NCBI GenBank assembly: GCA_026826555.1
Contig: JAKSZT010040643.1
Coordinates: 266,714-330,713, forward strand
DNA: 64,000 nucleotides
Reading direction: 5' to 3'
Source of the DNA: Tolypeutes matacus
Taxonomy: Eukaryota; Chordata; Mammalia; Cingulata; Chlamyphoridae
A program made the position numbers and the translations under genes. The notes beneath the pieces were generated by a model. The model did not search any database, was not told the DNA's origin, and saw only the letters and a program-made list of their open reading frames with translations. Position 1 is the stretch's first letter. Each line of letters starts with the position of its first letter. This document shows, piece after piece, positions 50,269 through 62,125 of this stretch.

Positions 50269-50740
50269 TTAATCTGGTACAGACAAAAATTAACATCTGT
50301 TGACCAGCTTCACTTTATTAGACACTTTCATGACATCATCTCCAATAAATCTGTTCAAATGCCATATGAGTTGGCATTAATCAAGTGGGATAACTGAAGA
50401 TGAGGGAAGGTAGCACAGTGTCAGTTAAATAGCTAGTAGCATAGGGATGCAATATAAAAATACATTTCTAGCCATTGACAAATACCCAGGAAGCTATTTA
50501 TAACCACACACCATCTCTCAAATTTTGCTATTATTACCCTTTTTATGAAACCTTCTTCTTGTCTAAATTCTACCTGTATTTCAAAGTCTAGGCTATAGAG
50601 AATTATGAAAGCTTTTAATTGCATATTTCAACCTCTAAACCCTTGTACATCATTTTCCAGGGAAGATCATATGTTATAACACAAAACAAATTTTATACAC
50701 ACACACACGCACACACACACACACAATGTGTCTTCTCCAA
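50269..50740. repeat. Unique sequence with a (CA)n microsatellite
   Basis: The (CA)n run lies at about 50,696-50,725 with one G interruption. The rest shows no gene. Confidence 0.6.
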
Positions 50741-51242
50741 TCAAAGTTGAATTAAACTAGAAATCTATAATGAAGGGAGAAATGGAAATGGCACAAATTA
50801 AATAGTGGTACTCTAAAACAGCCAATATTGTAAGGGAAACTAGGAAATACGCTGAAATGAATGAAAATGAAAACATTTTGTGATGAGCCAAATGCAGTGT
50901 TGAGAGAAAACTTTATAATTTTAAATGCTTACTTTTAAAAGAAGAAAGATCCCAAATAACAGACTTAACCAAAAAACTGTAAGATGAATAAGATTAACAG
51001 CAAAATAAACACGAAAAAGCAGAAAGAAAGAAACAGCATAGACTATATCAGAGATAAATGAAAAAGAGAATAGAAAAAGAATATAGAGAATCAACAAAAT
51101 CAAAACTTGGCTCTTAGAAAAGATCAATAAATTAACAAAACTTTAGGTATATTGACAATAAGAAAAGAGAGGATACAACTAAAACCAGAATGAAATGGGA
51201 GGGGGCATTACCATTGTCCCCACAGAAATAAAAAAGTGTGTA
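50741..51242 (+). mobile_element. Old L1 copy B, first part (ORF2 endonuclease-RT linker)
   Basis: Recognisable pieces are 'gaaatgaatgaaaatgaaaa', 'agtgttgagagaaaactttataa' in part, and 'aatcaacaaaatcaaaactt' followed by the linker equivalent 'AKTWLLEKINKL'. Divergence from the young copies is high and stops are frequent. The reading continues at 60,690 after the young L1, at exactly the next position of ORF2. Confidence 0.75.
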
Positions 51243-51255
51243 AGAGGATATTATG

Positions 51256-52823
51256 GGCAGACTTCTGGGAAGATGACATTGAAGTAGTTAGGCGAACTCA
51301 AGTCCTTCACAAAAAAACAATGGAGAAAGGGCAAAATCCTACTCAAGGGAGCTGCTTTGTGCATATGTAGAACAGGAAAGTGTTGTGCATCATCATCGAG
51401 GAGGGAGCAAGACAGATGAAGAAGCCAAAGGAAAACCATGAGCTACTCATACCTGTGACTGGAAGTGACACATATGCCCCATTCACAAGGCAAATAGACT
51501 TGGTAAAACTCCTGCCTTACTGCAGCCAACTGAGTGGCAGAGAGCATTCCCTGTAAGGAAGAAGGGTGAGAGAGGTTTCTTTTCAGTGAGTTTGGCCATC
51601 TGAGCCCCCTTTGAATCTCAAAAAAAAGACCCAAACCATCACTGAGGTGGCCTAGGGAGAGGGAAAGGGGATCTTATCAGGCAGGTTGTCACACACAGCT
51701 GCCCTGGGAGAGGGAAGAACTAGGTCTGTGAGCAGGCAAGGACAGTTGCTTAACCAGCCAGCTCCAACAAACTGTTAGAAGCACAAGATGCCTGAGAAAA
51801 TTGGAGCAGGGAAGACCTAGATAAGGTTTCCAAAGCCTACTTAACCTGTGGAGTTCCTGTATCAGTGGAGATCAGTGGAGGAGTTCCTGCTTTGATGGAA
51901 CTCCTGAGAAATGGGAACAAATATGAGACATATGAGGTTCCTTGTTTGATTCCTGATACCTCCTAAGAGAAGGGAATCAACTGGGTTATCAAACACTCAG
52001 CTGGTACCTTGTTTTAGGTCTTCTTGGATCTTTTATTTTTCAATTTTTTTTCTTTTTCTTTATTTTATTCACTATAACCGGGGACATCACCTGTGGAGGG
52101 CAAGCCACTGGGTGACTGATTGATGAGTACTGGCAGCCTGAGCATCTCCTTATGGGCCTAAGAGGAAGGCTGTTGTTCCTCATATTTTGTTGCTGTTTTT
52201 TCTTGTTTGTTGTCTTTCCCTTTTCTTTGTTTCCTTTTTTCTTTTACTTAGTTTTTCTACCTACTTTATTTCTTGTATTTCCTTCATTTTTCTATCTTCT
52301 ATCTTCTCTTGTTTTTCTTTCATTCTACCTCTTCTTGTTTAGCCTTGGTTTTCAATTTCTCTCTCTTTATCTATCTATATATATATATTTTCTTTCCCTC
52401 TCTTCTCATCTTTCCAGCCTTTAAATTCATTATATTTTTTCCTCTATTTTTTCATGTTTTATTTTTTCTATTCCACCTTTTAAATTCTTATTCCTTTGTA
52501 TTTTTTATGATTTTTACTCATATTACTTATGTATTTTCCCAGCACTTATATGGTTCCTCTTCTACCTTTCTAATTATTATTACTATTATTCTTTTTTTTC
52601 TTCTTATCTCTTCCCTTTTTCTGGTCTTGATTTTTTTAAAGGAGACACTAACAACTACAAAGATATGAAATAAGAGAACCCAGTGTCAAAAAGGAACCTT
52701 ACACACACAAACAACAAAATAAAACCCTAGAGTCGAAAGACAAGCTAACCAACCCAATAAGCCCATCAAGGTAAAGAGATGCCTAGACAAAAAATTACAA
52801 GCCATACTAAGAAACAGGAATAC
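51256..52823 (+). promoter_or_regulatory. L1 5' UTR (internal promoter region) with polypyrimidine tract
   Basis: The element starts 'ggcagacttctgggaagatg'. It has a moderately GC-rich 0.75-kb part with purine-rich motifs, then a polypyrimidine tract of about 620 bases (52,020-52,640) and an A-rich lead-in to ORF1. By analogy with other L1 families this region would carry the internal RNA polymerase II promoter. I see no motif that proves it. The frames 52,152-52,424 and 52,273-52,668 are low-complexity artefacts. Confidence 0.65.
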
Positions 52824-53725
52824 ATAGCTCAGTGTAATTAACAAACTAAAAAACAGGAAGACATACACAATGTGGAACAACTAATTAGGGATGTCTGAAC
52901 AAATATCATGAAAAACCTTAATGAAGTGAAGGAAGAGATAAAGGATATTAAGAAGACAATGGGAGAACATACTGAAGAAACTGTAAATATACATAAAAAG
53001 ATAACGGATCTGATGGTGATGATGGCACGATATAAGAAATCAAAAATACACTGGAAGTGCATAGCACATTTGAACAGGCAGAGGGAAAATATCAATGATG
53101 TCAAAGACAGTATATCTGAAATCAGACAGGTAGAAGAAATAGATAAAAAGATAGGAAAATTTCAGCTGGGACATGGGAACTTGAATGATAACTTGAAATG
53201 TGCAAACATTCACATTATAGGCATCCCAGAGAGAGAAGAGAAGGGAAAGGAGGGAGAACGAGCATTGGAGGAAATAATGGGTGAAAATTCCACAACTCTT
53301 TTGAGGGACATTGATGTACATGTCCAAGAAGTGCAGCACACCCCAAACAGTATAAAACCTAACAGACTTACCCCAAGACATATACTTATCAAATAGTCCA
53401 ATGAGAGAATACTAAAAGCAGCAAGAGAAAAGAGATCCATCACATAAATGGGAAGATCAATAAGATTAAGTGTTGATATCTCCTGTGAAGCCATAGGGGC
53501 AAGAAGGCAGTGGTATACATATTCAAGGTGCTAAAACAAAACAAAACAAAACAAAACTTACAGACAAGAATTCTGTAGCCAGCATACAGAACTGAAGGAG
53601 GGTGCAAAATATTCACAGATAAGCAAAAATTAAGAGAGTTTGTCAACAAGAAGCCTGCCCTTCAAGAAATACTGCAGGTTGAAAGGAAAAAAAGAGGAGA
53701 GAGAGAAGGTTGGAGGAGAGCATAG
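52824..53725 (+). pseudogene. L1 ORF1 pseudogene, start codon lost (copy 2)
   Basis: The position of the ORF1 ATG in the other copies reads ATA here (52,824). A long frame at 52,908-53,396 (162 codons) contains the coiled-coil segment 'EVKEEIKDIKKTMGEHTEE', the RNA-recognition stretch 'NIHIIGIPEREEKGKEGE' and 'TPRHILIK'. The C-terminal domain continues in another frame to about 53,725 ('gagagagaaggttggagga'). The family product binds L1 RNA as a trimer and acts as a chaperone in retrotransposition. Confidence 0.8.
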
Positions 53726-53814
53726 GAATGAAGATGATTTGTAAGAATAACTAAAAACTAAAAAGAGAAATAAAAACAACTTGTGATATATATATATATA
53801 ATTTTTTTAAAAAT

Positions 53815-56800
53815 ATGGCTAATATAAGTAATGTTTGAAAGTAATAACATTGAATGGTAATGGATTAAACTTCTAACCAAGAGAAACAGATTGGCAGAAT
53901 CGGTAAGGAAATATGGCCTATCTATATGCTGTCAACAAGAAACTCACCTTACACCCAGAGATGCAAAGAGTTTGCAAGTGAATGGTTGGAAAACAATTTT
54001 ACATGCAAACAATAACCAAAAAAGGGCAGGAGTAGCTATACTAATATCAGACAAAATAGACTTTAAATGCAAAACTATTGTAAGAGACAAAAAAGGACAC
54101 AATATATTAATAAAGGGGTATTCTATCAAAAAGAAAGTACAATCATAAATAGTTATGCATCTAACCAGGGCACCTCAAAATACATGAGGCAAATATTGGA
54201 AATCTAAATGGAGAAATAGATACCTCTACAATTATAGTGGGGGTCTTTAATGTACCTTTATGACCATTAGAAAGAATATCTCAACAGAAGATCAATAAAG
54301 AAACAGAGACTTTGAATAATATGTAAGAGGATCTAGACTAATAGACATGTATATAACATTATACCCAAATAGAGCAGTATATATATTCTTCTCAAGCACA
54401 CATGGATCATTCTCCAGGATAGACCACATGCTAGGCCACAGAACAACACTCAATGAATTCAGAAAGATTTAAATTATACAAAGTAATTTCTCTGACCACA
54501 ATGGAATGAAGCTGGTAATCAGTAAGGAGCAGAGAACCAGATAAGGCACAAATATATGAAAGTTAAAACATGGACTCTTAGATAATCAGTGGGTCAAGGA
54601 GGAAATTGCCAAAGAAATCAGTATCTACCTTGAAACAAATGAAAATGACAACACAACATATCAAAATCTATGGGATGCAGCAAAAGCAATCCTGAGAGGG
54701 AGATTTATAGTCATAAATGCCTATATTAAAAAAGAAAAAAGAGCAAAAACCAAAGACCTAACTTCACAAAAGGAGGAATTATAAAAAGAACAACAAACTA
54801 ATCCCAAAGCAAGTAGAAAGAACGAAATAACAAAGATTAGATCAGTGTTGATGAAATTGAAGATAAGTAAACACTAGAAAAAGTTAACAAGACCAAAGTT
54901 ATTTGAGAAGATTAATAAAATTGACAAACCCTTAGTTATACTAACAAAGAAAAAAGAGAAAAGAGGCAAATACATAAAATAAGAAATGAGGAAGGGATAT
55001 CACCACTGACCACTTCAAAGAGGATACTTTGAAAAATTGTATGCCAAAAAAATGGATAACTTAGATAAAATGGGCAAATTTCTAGAAACCACAAGAAGCC
55101 TACACTGAAGAAAGAAGAAATGGATGAACTCAACAGACCAGTCACAAGTAATGAGATTTAACCAGTCATCAAAAACCTCCCAACTAAGAAGAGCACAGGA
55201 CCAGATGGCTTCACAGATGAATTTTTCCAATCATTCTGGAAATAACTAACACCAATCCTGCTTAAACTCTTTCAAAAAATAGAAGTAGAGGTAACATTGC
55301 CTAACCCATTCTATTATGCCAACCTCACCCTAATACTAAAGCCACACAAAGACACCACAGGTAAGGAAAGCTATAGATCAATCTCTTTAAAGAACCTAGA
55401 TGCTAAAATCCTAAATAAAATACTTGCTAATCATATTCAACAATACATCCAACAAATTATACATCATAACCAAGTGTTTTCATCCTTGGTATGCATGGAT
55501 GATTCAACATAAGATAATAAAATCAATGTAATACACCAAATTAACAGATAAAAGAAAAAAAATACATAATCATCTCCATTGATGCGGAAAAAGCTTTGGA
55601 CAAAATACAGTACCCTTTCCTTATAAAAACACTTCATATGATAGGAATAGAAGGAAATTTCCTCAAAATGATAAAGGGTATATATGAAAAACCAATAAGT
55701 AACATCATAGTCAATGGTGAAATGATAAAAGCTTTCGCTCTAACATCTGGAACAAGAAAAGGATGCTCACTTAACTGCTCTTATTTAACATTGTGTTAGA
55801 AGTACTTTCTCAAGCACAGAGACAGAAAAAGATATAAAAGGCATCCAAATTGGAAAGGAAGAATTAAAAATTTCATTATTTGCAAACGACATGATCCTTT
55901 AAAGAGAAAGCCCTAGGAAATCTAAAATAAAGCTCCGATAAATGAGTTCAGTAAAGTGCAGGATATAAGATCAATGTGCAAGGGAAACGGCTGTGGCTCA
56001 ATCAGTAGGGCTCCCATTTACCATATGGGAGGCCCCGGGTTCGGTTCCCCGGGCCTCCTGGTGAAGGCAAGCCCGCCCGCACGGCGTGGTTAGCTGACCC
56101 AGCGAGCACAAGCAGCAAGGGGGGGATAAATGAATAAATAAATAAAATCTTTAAAAAAAAAAAAAAAAAGATCAACTGAGATTAGTCAAGGCCACTAAGC
56201 CCACTCAACTAAGAGTGAATGGCCTCTTCAACAAATGTGCTTGGAGAACTGGATACCCATATCAATGAGAATAAGAGAGGATTACCATCTCACCCCCTAT
56301 GCAAAAATTAACACAAGAGGGATAAACATCTAAATATAAGAACCAAGACCATAAAGCTTCTGAAAGATAACATAGGGAAGCATTTACAAGATCTTGTAGT
56401 AGGAGATGGCTCCATAAACTTTATAACTAGAGCATGAGCAATGAAAGAAAAAAATAAGTAAATGGGACCTCCTCAAAATTAAAAAAAAAAAAATTATGCT
56501 TCAAAGGACTTTGTCAAGAAAGTGAAAAGGCAGCATACTCAACAGGAGAAAGTATTTGGCAACCATATATCTGATAGGAGCCTAATATCCAGCATATATA
56601 ATGGAATCCAATGTTTCAAAAATAAAAAGACAAAGAACCCCTTTAAAAATATACAAGAGATTTGAATAGACACTTCTCCAAAGAAGAGATACAAATGGCT
56701 AAAAAGCACATGAAAAGAGGTTCAATATCTCTAGCTATTAAGGAAATGCAAAACAAAACTACAATGAGATATCATCTTACACCCATTAGAGTGACAGTTA

Positions 56801-57255
56801 TTGAGAAACAGAGGACTACAAATATTGGAGAGAATGTGGAGGAATGGGAACCCTTATATACTACTCGTGGGAATGTAGAATGGTGCAGCTATTGTGGAGG
56901 ACAATTTGGCGATTTCTCAGGAAGCTAACTATAGAACTGCCATATGAAACAGTAATCCCACTCCTGGGTATATATCCAGAAGGATTGAAAGCAGAGACAC
57001 GAACAGACATATACATACCAGTGTTCAAAGTGGCATTATTCACTATTGCCAAAAGTTGTAAGCAACCCAAATGCCAATCAACAAATGAATGGATAAGCAA
57101 ACTGTGAAATATACATACAATGGTCTATTACTCCATTGTAAGAAGGAATGCAGTATTAAAATATGGGAGAAAATGGATGAATCTTGAAGACTTCTATGTT
57201 GAGTGAAGTAAGCCAGGCATTGAATGACAAATATTACATTACCTCAACGATAAGA
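53815..57255 (+). pseudogene. L1 ORF2 pseudogene (copy 2), endonuclease and RT
   Basis: The ATG at 53,815 precedes 'VITLNGNGLN'-like sequence with an early stop. Endonuclease blocks are clear in the frame 53,891-54,148 ('CCQQETHLT', 'ILISDKIDFKCKTIVRDKKG'). Reverse-transcriptase blocks follow: '[18 protein letters not shown]' (55,297-55,512) and the palm near 55,580-55,799 with '[12 protein letters not shown]' in place of the usual Gly-Cys-Pro-Leu-Ser-Pro. The catalytic Asp pair near 55,885 reads 'gcaaacgacatgatc' (Phe-Ala-Asn-Asp instead of Asp-Asp). The C-terminal region is readable from 56,220 to about 57,255. About 0.5 kb of ORF2 is missing at the SINE. Confidence 0.8.
55982..56169 (+). 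mobile_element. Young tRNA-derived SINE (DAS-like) in L1 ORF2
   Basis: The element has a tRNA-like head with an A-box-like 'tggctcaatcagtaggg' (from 55,994) and a near-consensus B-box 'ggttcggttcc' (56,038-56,048). A GC- and CpG-rich body ('cccgcccgcacggcgtgg') is followed by an 'ataaatgaataaataaataa' segment and an A-tail. Retained CpGs suggest recent insertion. I recognise it as resembling the DAS-SINE family of armadillo, which would be mobilised by L1 machinery. A regular TSD is not seen: left and right flanks come from ORF2 positions about 0.5 kb apart. Confidence 0.85.
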
Positions 57256-60200
57256 ATTAAGCAAATTGAACAGACTCAGGAAGATCGAGTCTGGCCGATA
57301 GGTTTACAGGAGACAGAAAGGGAGTAGAGAATGGTGAGCAGATGACCAAATGGGTAACATCTATCATAAGTTGGAAGGGTATAGTTGTACAGTGATGATC
57401 ATGACAGTGTTGCAGTGATGTGATTGGGGCAAATGGTGCTGGTCTGTGAGGGGGAGTAGAGGAGGTGTTGGGTTGGACTATCCATGGAACTGGGGGAAGA
57501 GTAGGGGGAAAAAGTAGGTGAACTCGGGGGATTTGTAGGTCTGTGTTTAAAACTACAATTTTGGTAATGTTCTTTTGGCAAATATGGCAGTGGAGGTTTA
57601 CTGGTATATGGTTGTAGGTGTGGGGAATATATGGGACAGGGTCCACCTGGGGCATGCTTCTGTGGATTATGTAAGTGGTCATCTTGTCATAGTGTGTTAT
57701 ATCAGTGGGTGAAAAACCACATAATACACAAGAAAATATGAAATTCTCATCCTGTGGAGTACTGCTGTGTTCACAATTAGAAAGACAAGAATCCCTTGAG
57801 AACATAGGTAATGCCTAATAAAAGAAAACAGACCAATGTATCAGGCCCTCAATATTATTACAAGTAACTGTGAATCTGATTCTTCAAAAATTGAAACTTT
57901 GTGTTTACCATAGGTTCTGAGGGGAGAGGCAGGGAAGAATAAAATTGATGGAATGCATGCATTTTTAGAGTGTTTGACTTGTTTAGTATGATCTTGCAAT
58001 AATAGATACAGGCCATGTGTGAGCAAAAGTTTTGCTGATGCAAAGTACCAGAAGTCTGTTTGCTTTTATAAAGGGTATTTATTTGATGTAAAAGCTTATA
58101 GTTACAAGGCCTTAAAGAGTCCAACTCAAGATTGTTTTCTCACACAAAGTATTTTGCCATGTGTTGAAGCAAGATGGTGGGCAATGTCTGAGAGGGTTCA
58201 GCCTTCCTCTTTCCTCTAAGGTTTTGTGGTCCCAGCTTCTTCCAATCTCAGCTGTAGGCTAAAGGGCTTATTTCTTTCTGGGCCCTCTCAGCTGCTCAGG
58301 GCTCTGATCTCTACAGCTTCAAATTTTCAGGCATATTTCTCAGCTCTCTCCTAGGCCCTATGATTAAAGTTTTCTCCTCTGCTGTTTCTTTGGAGCTCTC
58401 TCTTTCTTCTGTGTATCTTCTCTTGTCTACCTTGTTGAGTGAGTGTCCATTTATATAGCTCATCAAGGGAACAAGGGCTCAAATCAAAGCCTTAATCTTG
58501 ATTTAATAAATTAAATGTAAAGCCTTTGAATTTAAATCAATCAAAGAATATCATACCCATAGGAGCAGACAAGTTTACAAACATAATCAATATCTCATTT
58601 TTGAATTCATAAATAATATCAAACTGCCACAAGCCACTTCAAATTTTGTCAATACCTATAAAAGTGTATGATCCAAAATATAAAACATAATATAAAGCAT
58701 TGTCCATGGATAGTAGCAATGCCTCCATATTTGTACATCAATTGTAGCAAATATACCATTCACATGTAAAATGTTATTAATAGGGGAGAGGGGGAAAGGG
58801 GGAGGGCATGGGTATATGGAAATCCCCTATATTCTCTATTTGACTTTTGTGTATCCTAAAACTTCTTTGAAGATAAAATGAAAAAAATAAGACACTGGGG
58901 GAAAATATGGAGGAAAATGTCACTGTATATACAAGACAAAAGTTCTTACAGTGATGAAAGACACAATGACTAATTTTTTATTATTTGAATTTTTTAGTTT
59001 TTTTAAATTTTATTGGTTGTTTTAAAAATTATTTCATTTTCTTATTAATTTTATTTGGGTATTTTGTTGGCTTCAATTTTAGAGAGATTTTGGATCAAAC
59101 AGTGGCAGGGAATGATCACTCATGTGGGCTGTCAGTGATGGATGATGCATAGGAAGAGTTTCACCTGAGGAATGTCTCTTAGGCATATGAATATGTTCAA
59201 GTGTTCATGGGGCACTGTCTTGGCTTTGTCTTGATGGGTGGAGATCCACACAATACCTGAAAGAAAATTCAATACTCATCCTGGGGATTTCTGCTTCATA
59301 TTCTAATAAGACAGCAAGAATCCCCTGAGTGCAAGAAAAGTTCCTAGTGAACAAAGACAGACCATTATGCCACTCCCTTGATATTGATGAACCTTTTCTT
59401 GTAAAATTGAAACTTAGCCTATATTATACACTGCCTAGGATTAACCTTCAGAAAGCCTCCTTGTTGCTCAAATGTGGGCTTTCTATAAGCCAAACTCAGC
59501 ATATAAATATACTAACTTCCCCACCATGGGCCATGACTCCAGGGATAAGGCTCCTGAGGGATTATTACCAAACACAAAGTAGCAAAGCATCTGGAAAAAT
59601 ACCTTGACCAAAAGGAGGAATTGGTTAATACAAATGAGTTTTTATACCTAAGAGATTTCAAAGTGAATCAGAGTTCATTTCAAGAGGATACACTTTTGCA
59701 CCTCTCAGCAGGATATCATTGACTGTCATAGTAAACAGTGCCTCAAATACTGGGGCTCCTGAGGCTCTACAGGCATCCAGAAACTATAAGCAGGACAGAC
59801 AGCTCAGGAATTTGGCACCCTGTCAGTAGGTCATCTTTTGGAATTTGTGATCCCCAGTATCATAGAGTTAGACTCATTTACAGGTTCTCCACACTTGTCT
59901 CTTTTGACCTTTTTATTTGAACCTATAGTTAGCACTATACTTGATAAAAAAATATATGTCCCAGAGACTTAAATCTTTGGTCTGTCCATGTACCAGTTGA
60001 TCCCTGAATTTCAGTAGGGTTGCAACACTTACTCTCCAGTTCATTGGACACACCCAGGACAACTAACAAAGACATGACGATGGTTAATGCCCATCCCAAG
60101 GATCAGAGACTGTCTGCAACTGCAAGCAAGATAGTTCCATCCATCTGCCCCATGGGATCTAGGCCCCCTCTCAATTAGAAGCTACTGGACATCACCATCC

Positions 60201-60676
60201 CCAAATCCTCAACACTGGGGAATGAACATTGGACTAAAGTAGACTTATTATTCTACTATAGACTTATTATTCTAGCAATGGAGCAACTGTTATCATTGAT
60301 AAAAAGGCAGTGGCCACCACAGCTTCTGAGGGATGGAAGAGGGAAGAATAGGTGCAAGATGGGGGCATATGGGACATTGCAGTTGTCCTGCATAACATTG
60401 CAGTGACAGATACAGGCCTTTGTATATTTTGTCATAATCTACAAAATTGTGTGGGTCAGAATGTAAAATATAATGTGAACTGTAGTTCATACTTAGTAGT
60501 AATGCTTCAATATGTGTTCATCAATTGTAACAAATGTACCATACTAATGAAGGTTGTTTTAAATGTGTGAAAGTGTGGGAGGGGAGGGAGTGGAACATAC
60601 GGGAATCCCTTATAATTTTTGTGTAACATTTATGTAATCTAAAGCTTCTTTAAAAATAAAAATTATTAATGAAGAG
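57256..60676 (+). mobile_element. Two-module 3' UTR of L1 copy 2 (about 2.8 kb without the LTR)
   Basis: Module 1 (about 57,256-58,880, including the LTR) has a G-rich part at 57,430-57,550 and ends 'taaaacttctttgaagataa'. A spacer (58,880-59,080) begins 'aagacactgggggaaaatat' and turns AT-rich. Module 2 (about 59,080-60,676) ends 'taatctaaagcttctttaaa'. The TSD follows module 2. Each module contains the same landmarks in the same order: hot-spot box, 'ccttgatattga', 'acaggcc', 'caattgtaacaaa', 'gggaat' and tail. They differ by about 0.8-0.9 kb of extra sequence in the middle of module 2. Confidence 0.85.
58011..58636 (-). mobile_element. Solo MaLR/ERVL-like LTR inside the L1 3' UTR
   Basis: The LTR occupies 58,016-58,631, bounded by TG and CA and by a near-identical 5-bp duplication (ggcca at 58,011-58,015; agcca at 58,632-58,636). 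Its complement starts tgtggcagtttgatatt and ends with a 'ataaataccctttataaaag' block like the LTR at 27,975-28,521. No internal region is attached, which fits a solo LTR left by recombination. It interrupts module 1 between 'gatacaggcca' and 'cttcaaattttgtcaa'. Confidence 0.8.
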
Positions 60677-60689
60677 AGAGGATATTATG

Positions 60690-61033
60690 AGCAACTATAT
60701 GAAAGCAAATTATATAAATTTGTTGAAATGGACAACTTGTAGAAGCCCACAAAATTTCTACTAAAGAATAAATAGAAATCTCAGCATACAAATAACTAGT
60801 AAAGAAAATAAATTAGAAATGAAAAACCTCCCCAAACAGAAAAGCTCAAGAAAAAATTGTTTCATAGGACAATTTTATCAAACATTTCAAGAAGAATTAG
60901 CACCAAACTGTTCAAACTCTTCCAAAAAATTGAAGAACAGGGAACACTCCCTAACTCATTTTATGAGACCAATATCCCCCTCATAACAAAGCCAAATAAA
61001 GATAACACAAGAAAAGAAAATTGCAGATCAATA
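60690..61033 (+). mobile_element. Old L1 copy B, second part (ORF2 RT)
   Basis: Continues ORF2 after the young L1, with 'aacatttcaagaagaattag' and '[19 protein letters not shown]', the RT fingers region. The frame 60,857-61,084 shows part of it. It is cut at 61,034-61,042 by a second insertion. Confidence 0.75.
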
Positions 61034-62125
61034 TCTCTTATGTGCAACTCAAAAAAGACCTTGACCAAAAGAGGGAGAAGGTAAAGACAAATGATTTTAT
61101 ATAGCTAAAGCACTTCAAAGTGAGTCAGGAGGTCTTTCCAGTGGTTATGCTTATGCACTTCTCAGTAGGATCTCTTTGACTGCCAAAGTGGACATTACCG
61201 CAAATAGCAGGACTCCTGAAGGCTCTGGAGACATCCAGACACTATAGTCATGGCAGATAGCTCAGGAGTTGGGTGCCTTGCCAGTAGTGCTTACTTTGGA
61301 ATTTATGCTCCCCAGAGTGACAGAGTTGGGCTCATTTATGATTTCCCTACACATGGCTTTTCTGTCCTTCTATTTGAACCTATAATTAGTAATAGAGATG
61401 GTAGGTGTACGTCCAAGAGACGAATCTTTGGGCTGTCAATGTGCCATCTGGGCCCTGAAACTAAATGGTGTTCCCACACCTACTTGTCCAAGTCATTGGT
61501 CTTATCCAGGACAACTAACATGGAGGTGATGATGGACAACTACCATACCAAGGAACCGAGAGTCTACAACTGCAAGCGAGTCCCAACCATCAGCCCAATG
61601 TCAATTAGAGGTGGAATGGACATCACAATCCCAGAATCCTCAGGATTGGGGAATGAACAATGAACTAAAGTAGACTGACTGGTATTTAACTATAGACTTA
61701 TTGTGATTCTAGCAATGGAAGAAATTATATCATTGATGTGGAGGCAGTGACCACTGGAAGTTCTGAGGGCAGGGAGAAGAAAAAACAGGTGAAATATAGG
61801 GGCATTTTCAGGACTTGAGAATTTTCCTGAATGACATTGTAATGACAGATACAGGCCATTATATATCTTGCCATAGCCTACAGAATTGGGTGGGAGAGAG
61901 TGTAAACTAAAATGTAAACTTTAATCCACACTTAGTGACAATGCTCCAAAATGTGTTCAATTGTAATCAATGTACCTCACTAATGAAGGATGTTGCTAAT
62001 GTGGGAAAATTTGGGAGGTTTGGGGAGTGGGGCATATGGGAATCCCCTATATTTTTTATGTGACATTTGTATAATCTGTGTCTTTTAAAAAATAAAAATA
62101 AAATAAATAAAAAACGTCTCTTATG
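61034..62125 (+). mobile_element. 5'-truncated L1 module 2 insertion with 9-bp TSD
   Basis: The target-site duplication tctcttatg at 61,034-61,042 and 62,117-62,125 bounds 61,043-62,116. This is the 3' two-thirds of module 2 ending in a 'tttaaaaaataaaaataaaa' tail. The 137-codon frame at 61,250-61,663 is a chance ORF in this UTR. Confidence 0.8.

Larger units (their letters stand above)
51256..60676 (+). mobile_element. Full-length young L1 copy 2, exact 13-bp TSD
   Basis: The target-site duplication agaggatattatg at 51,243-51,255 and 60,677-60,689 is identical on both sides. The element holds, in order, a 5' UTR with polypyrimidine tract, ORF1, ORF2 and a two-module 3' UTR. It was later hit by a SINE (55,982-56,169) and an antisense LTR (58,016-58,631) and lost about 0.5 kb of ORF2 at the SINE. 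Without the later insertions it measures about 8.6 kb, and adding back the deletion gives about 9.1 kb. That is much longer than a usual mammalian L1, mainly because of the 3' UTR. ORF1 lost its ATG and ORF2 has stops, so it is inactive. Confidence 0.88.

Noticed and set aside
55983..56060. Possible tRNA gene (A- and B-box present)
   Set aside because: It is the tRNA-derived head of a SINE with an A-rich tail. The cloverleaf is not maintained.
57257..57805. 182-codon frame on the minus strand, the second longest in the window
   Set aside because: It is antisense to L1 ORF2 end and 3'-UTR module 1, has no domain-like pattern, and equivalent frames are not open in the other module 1 copies.
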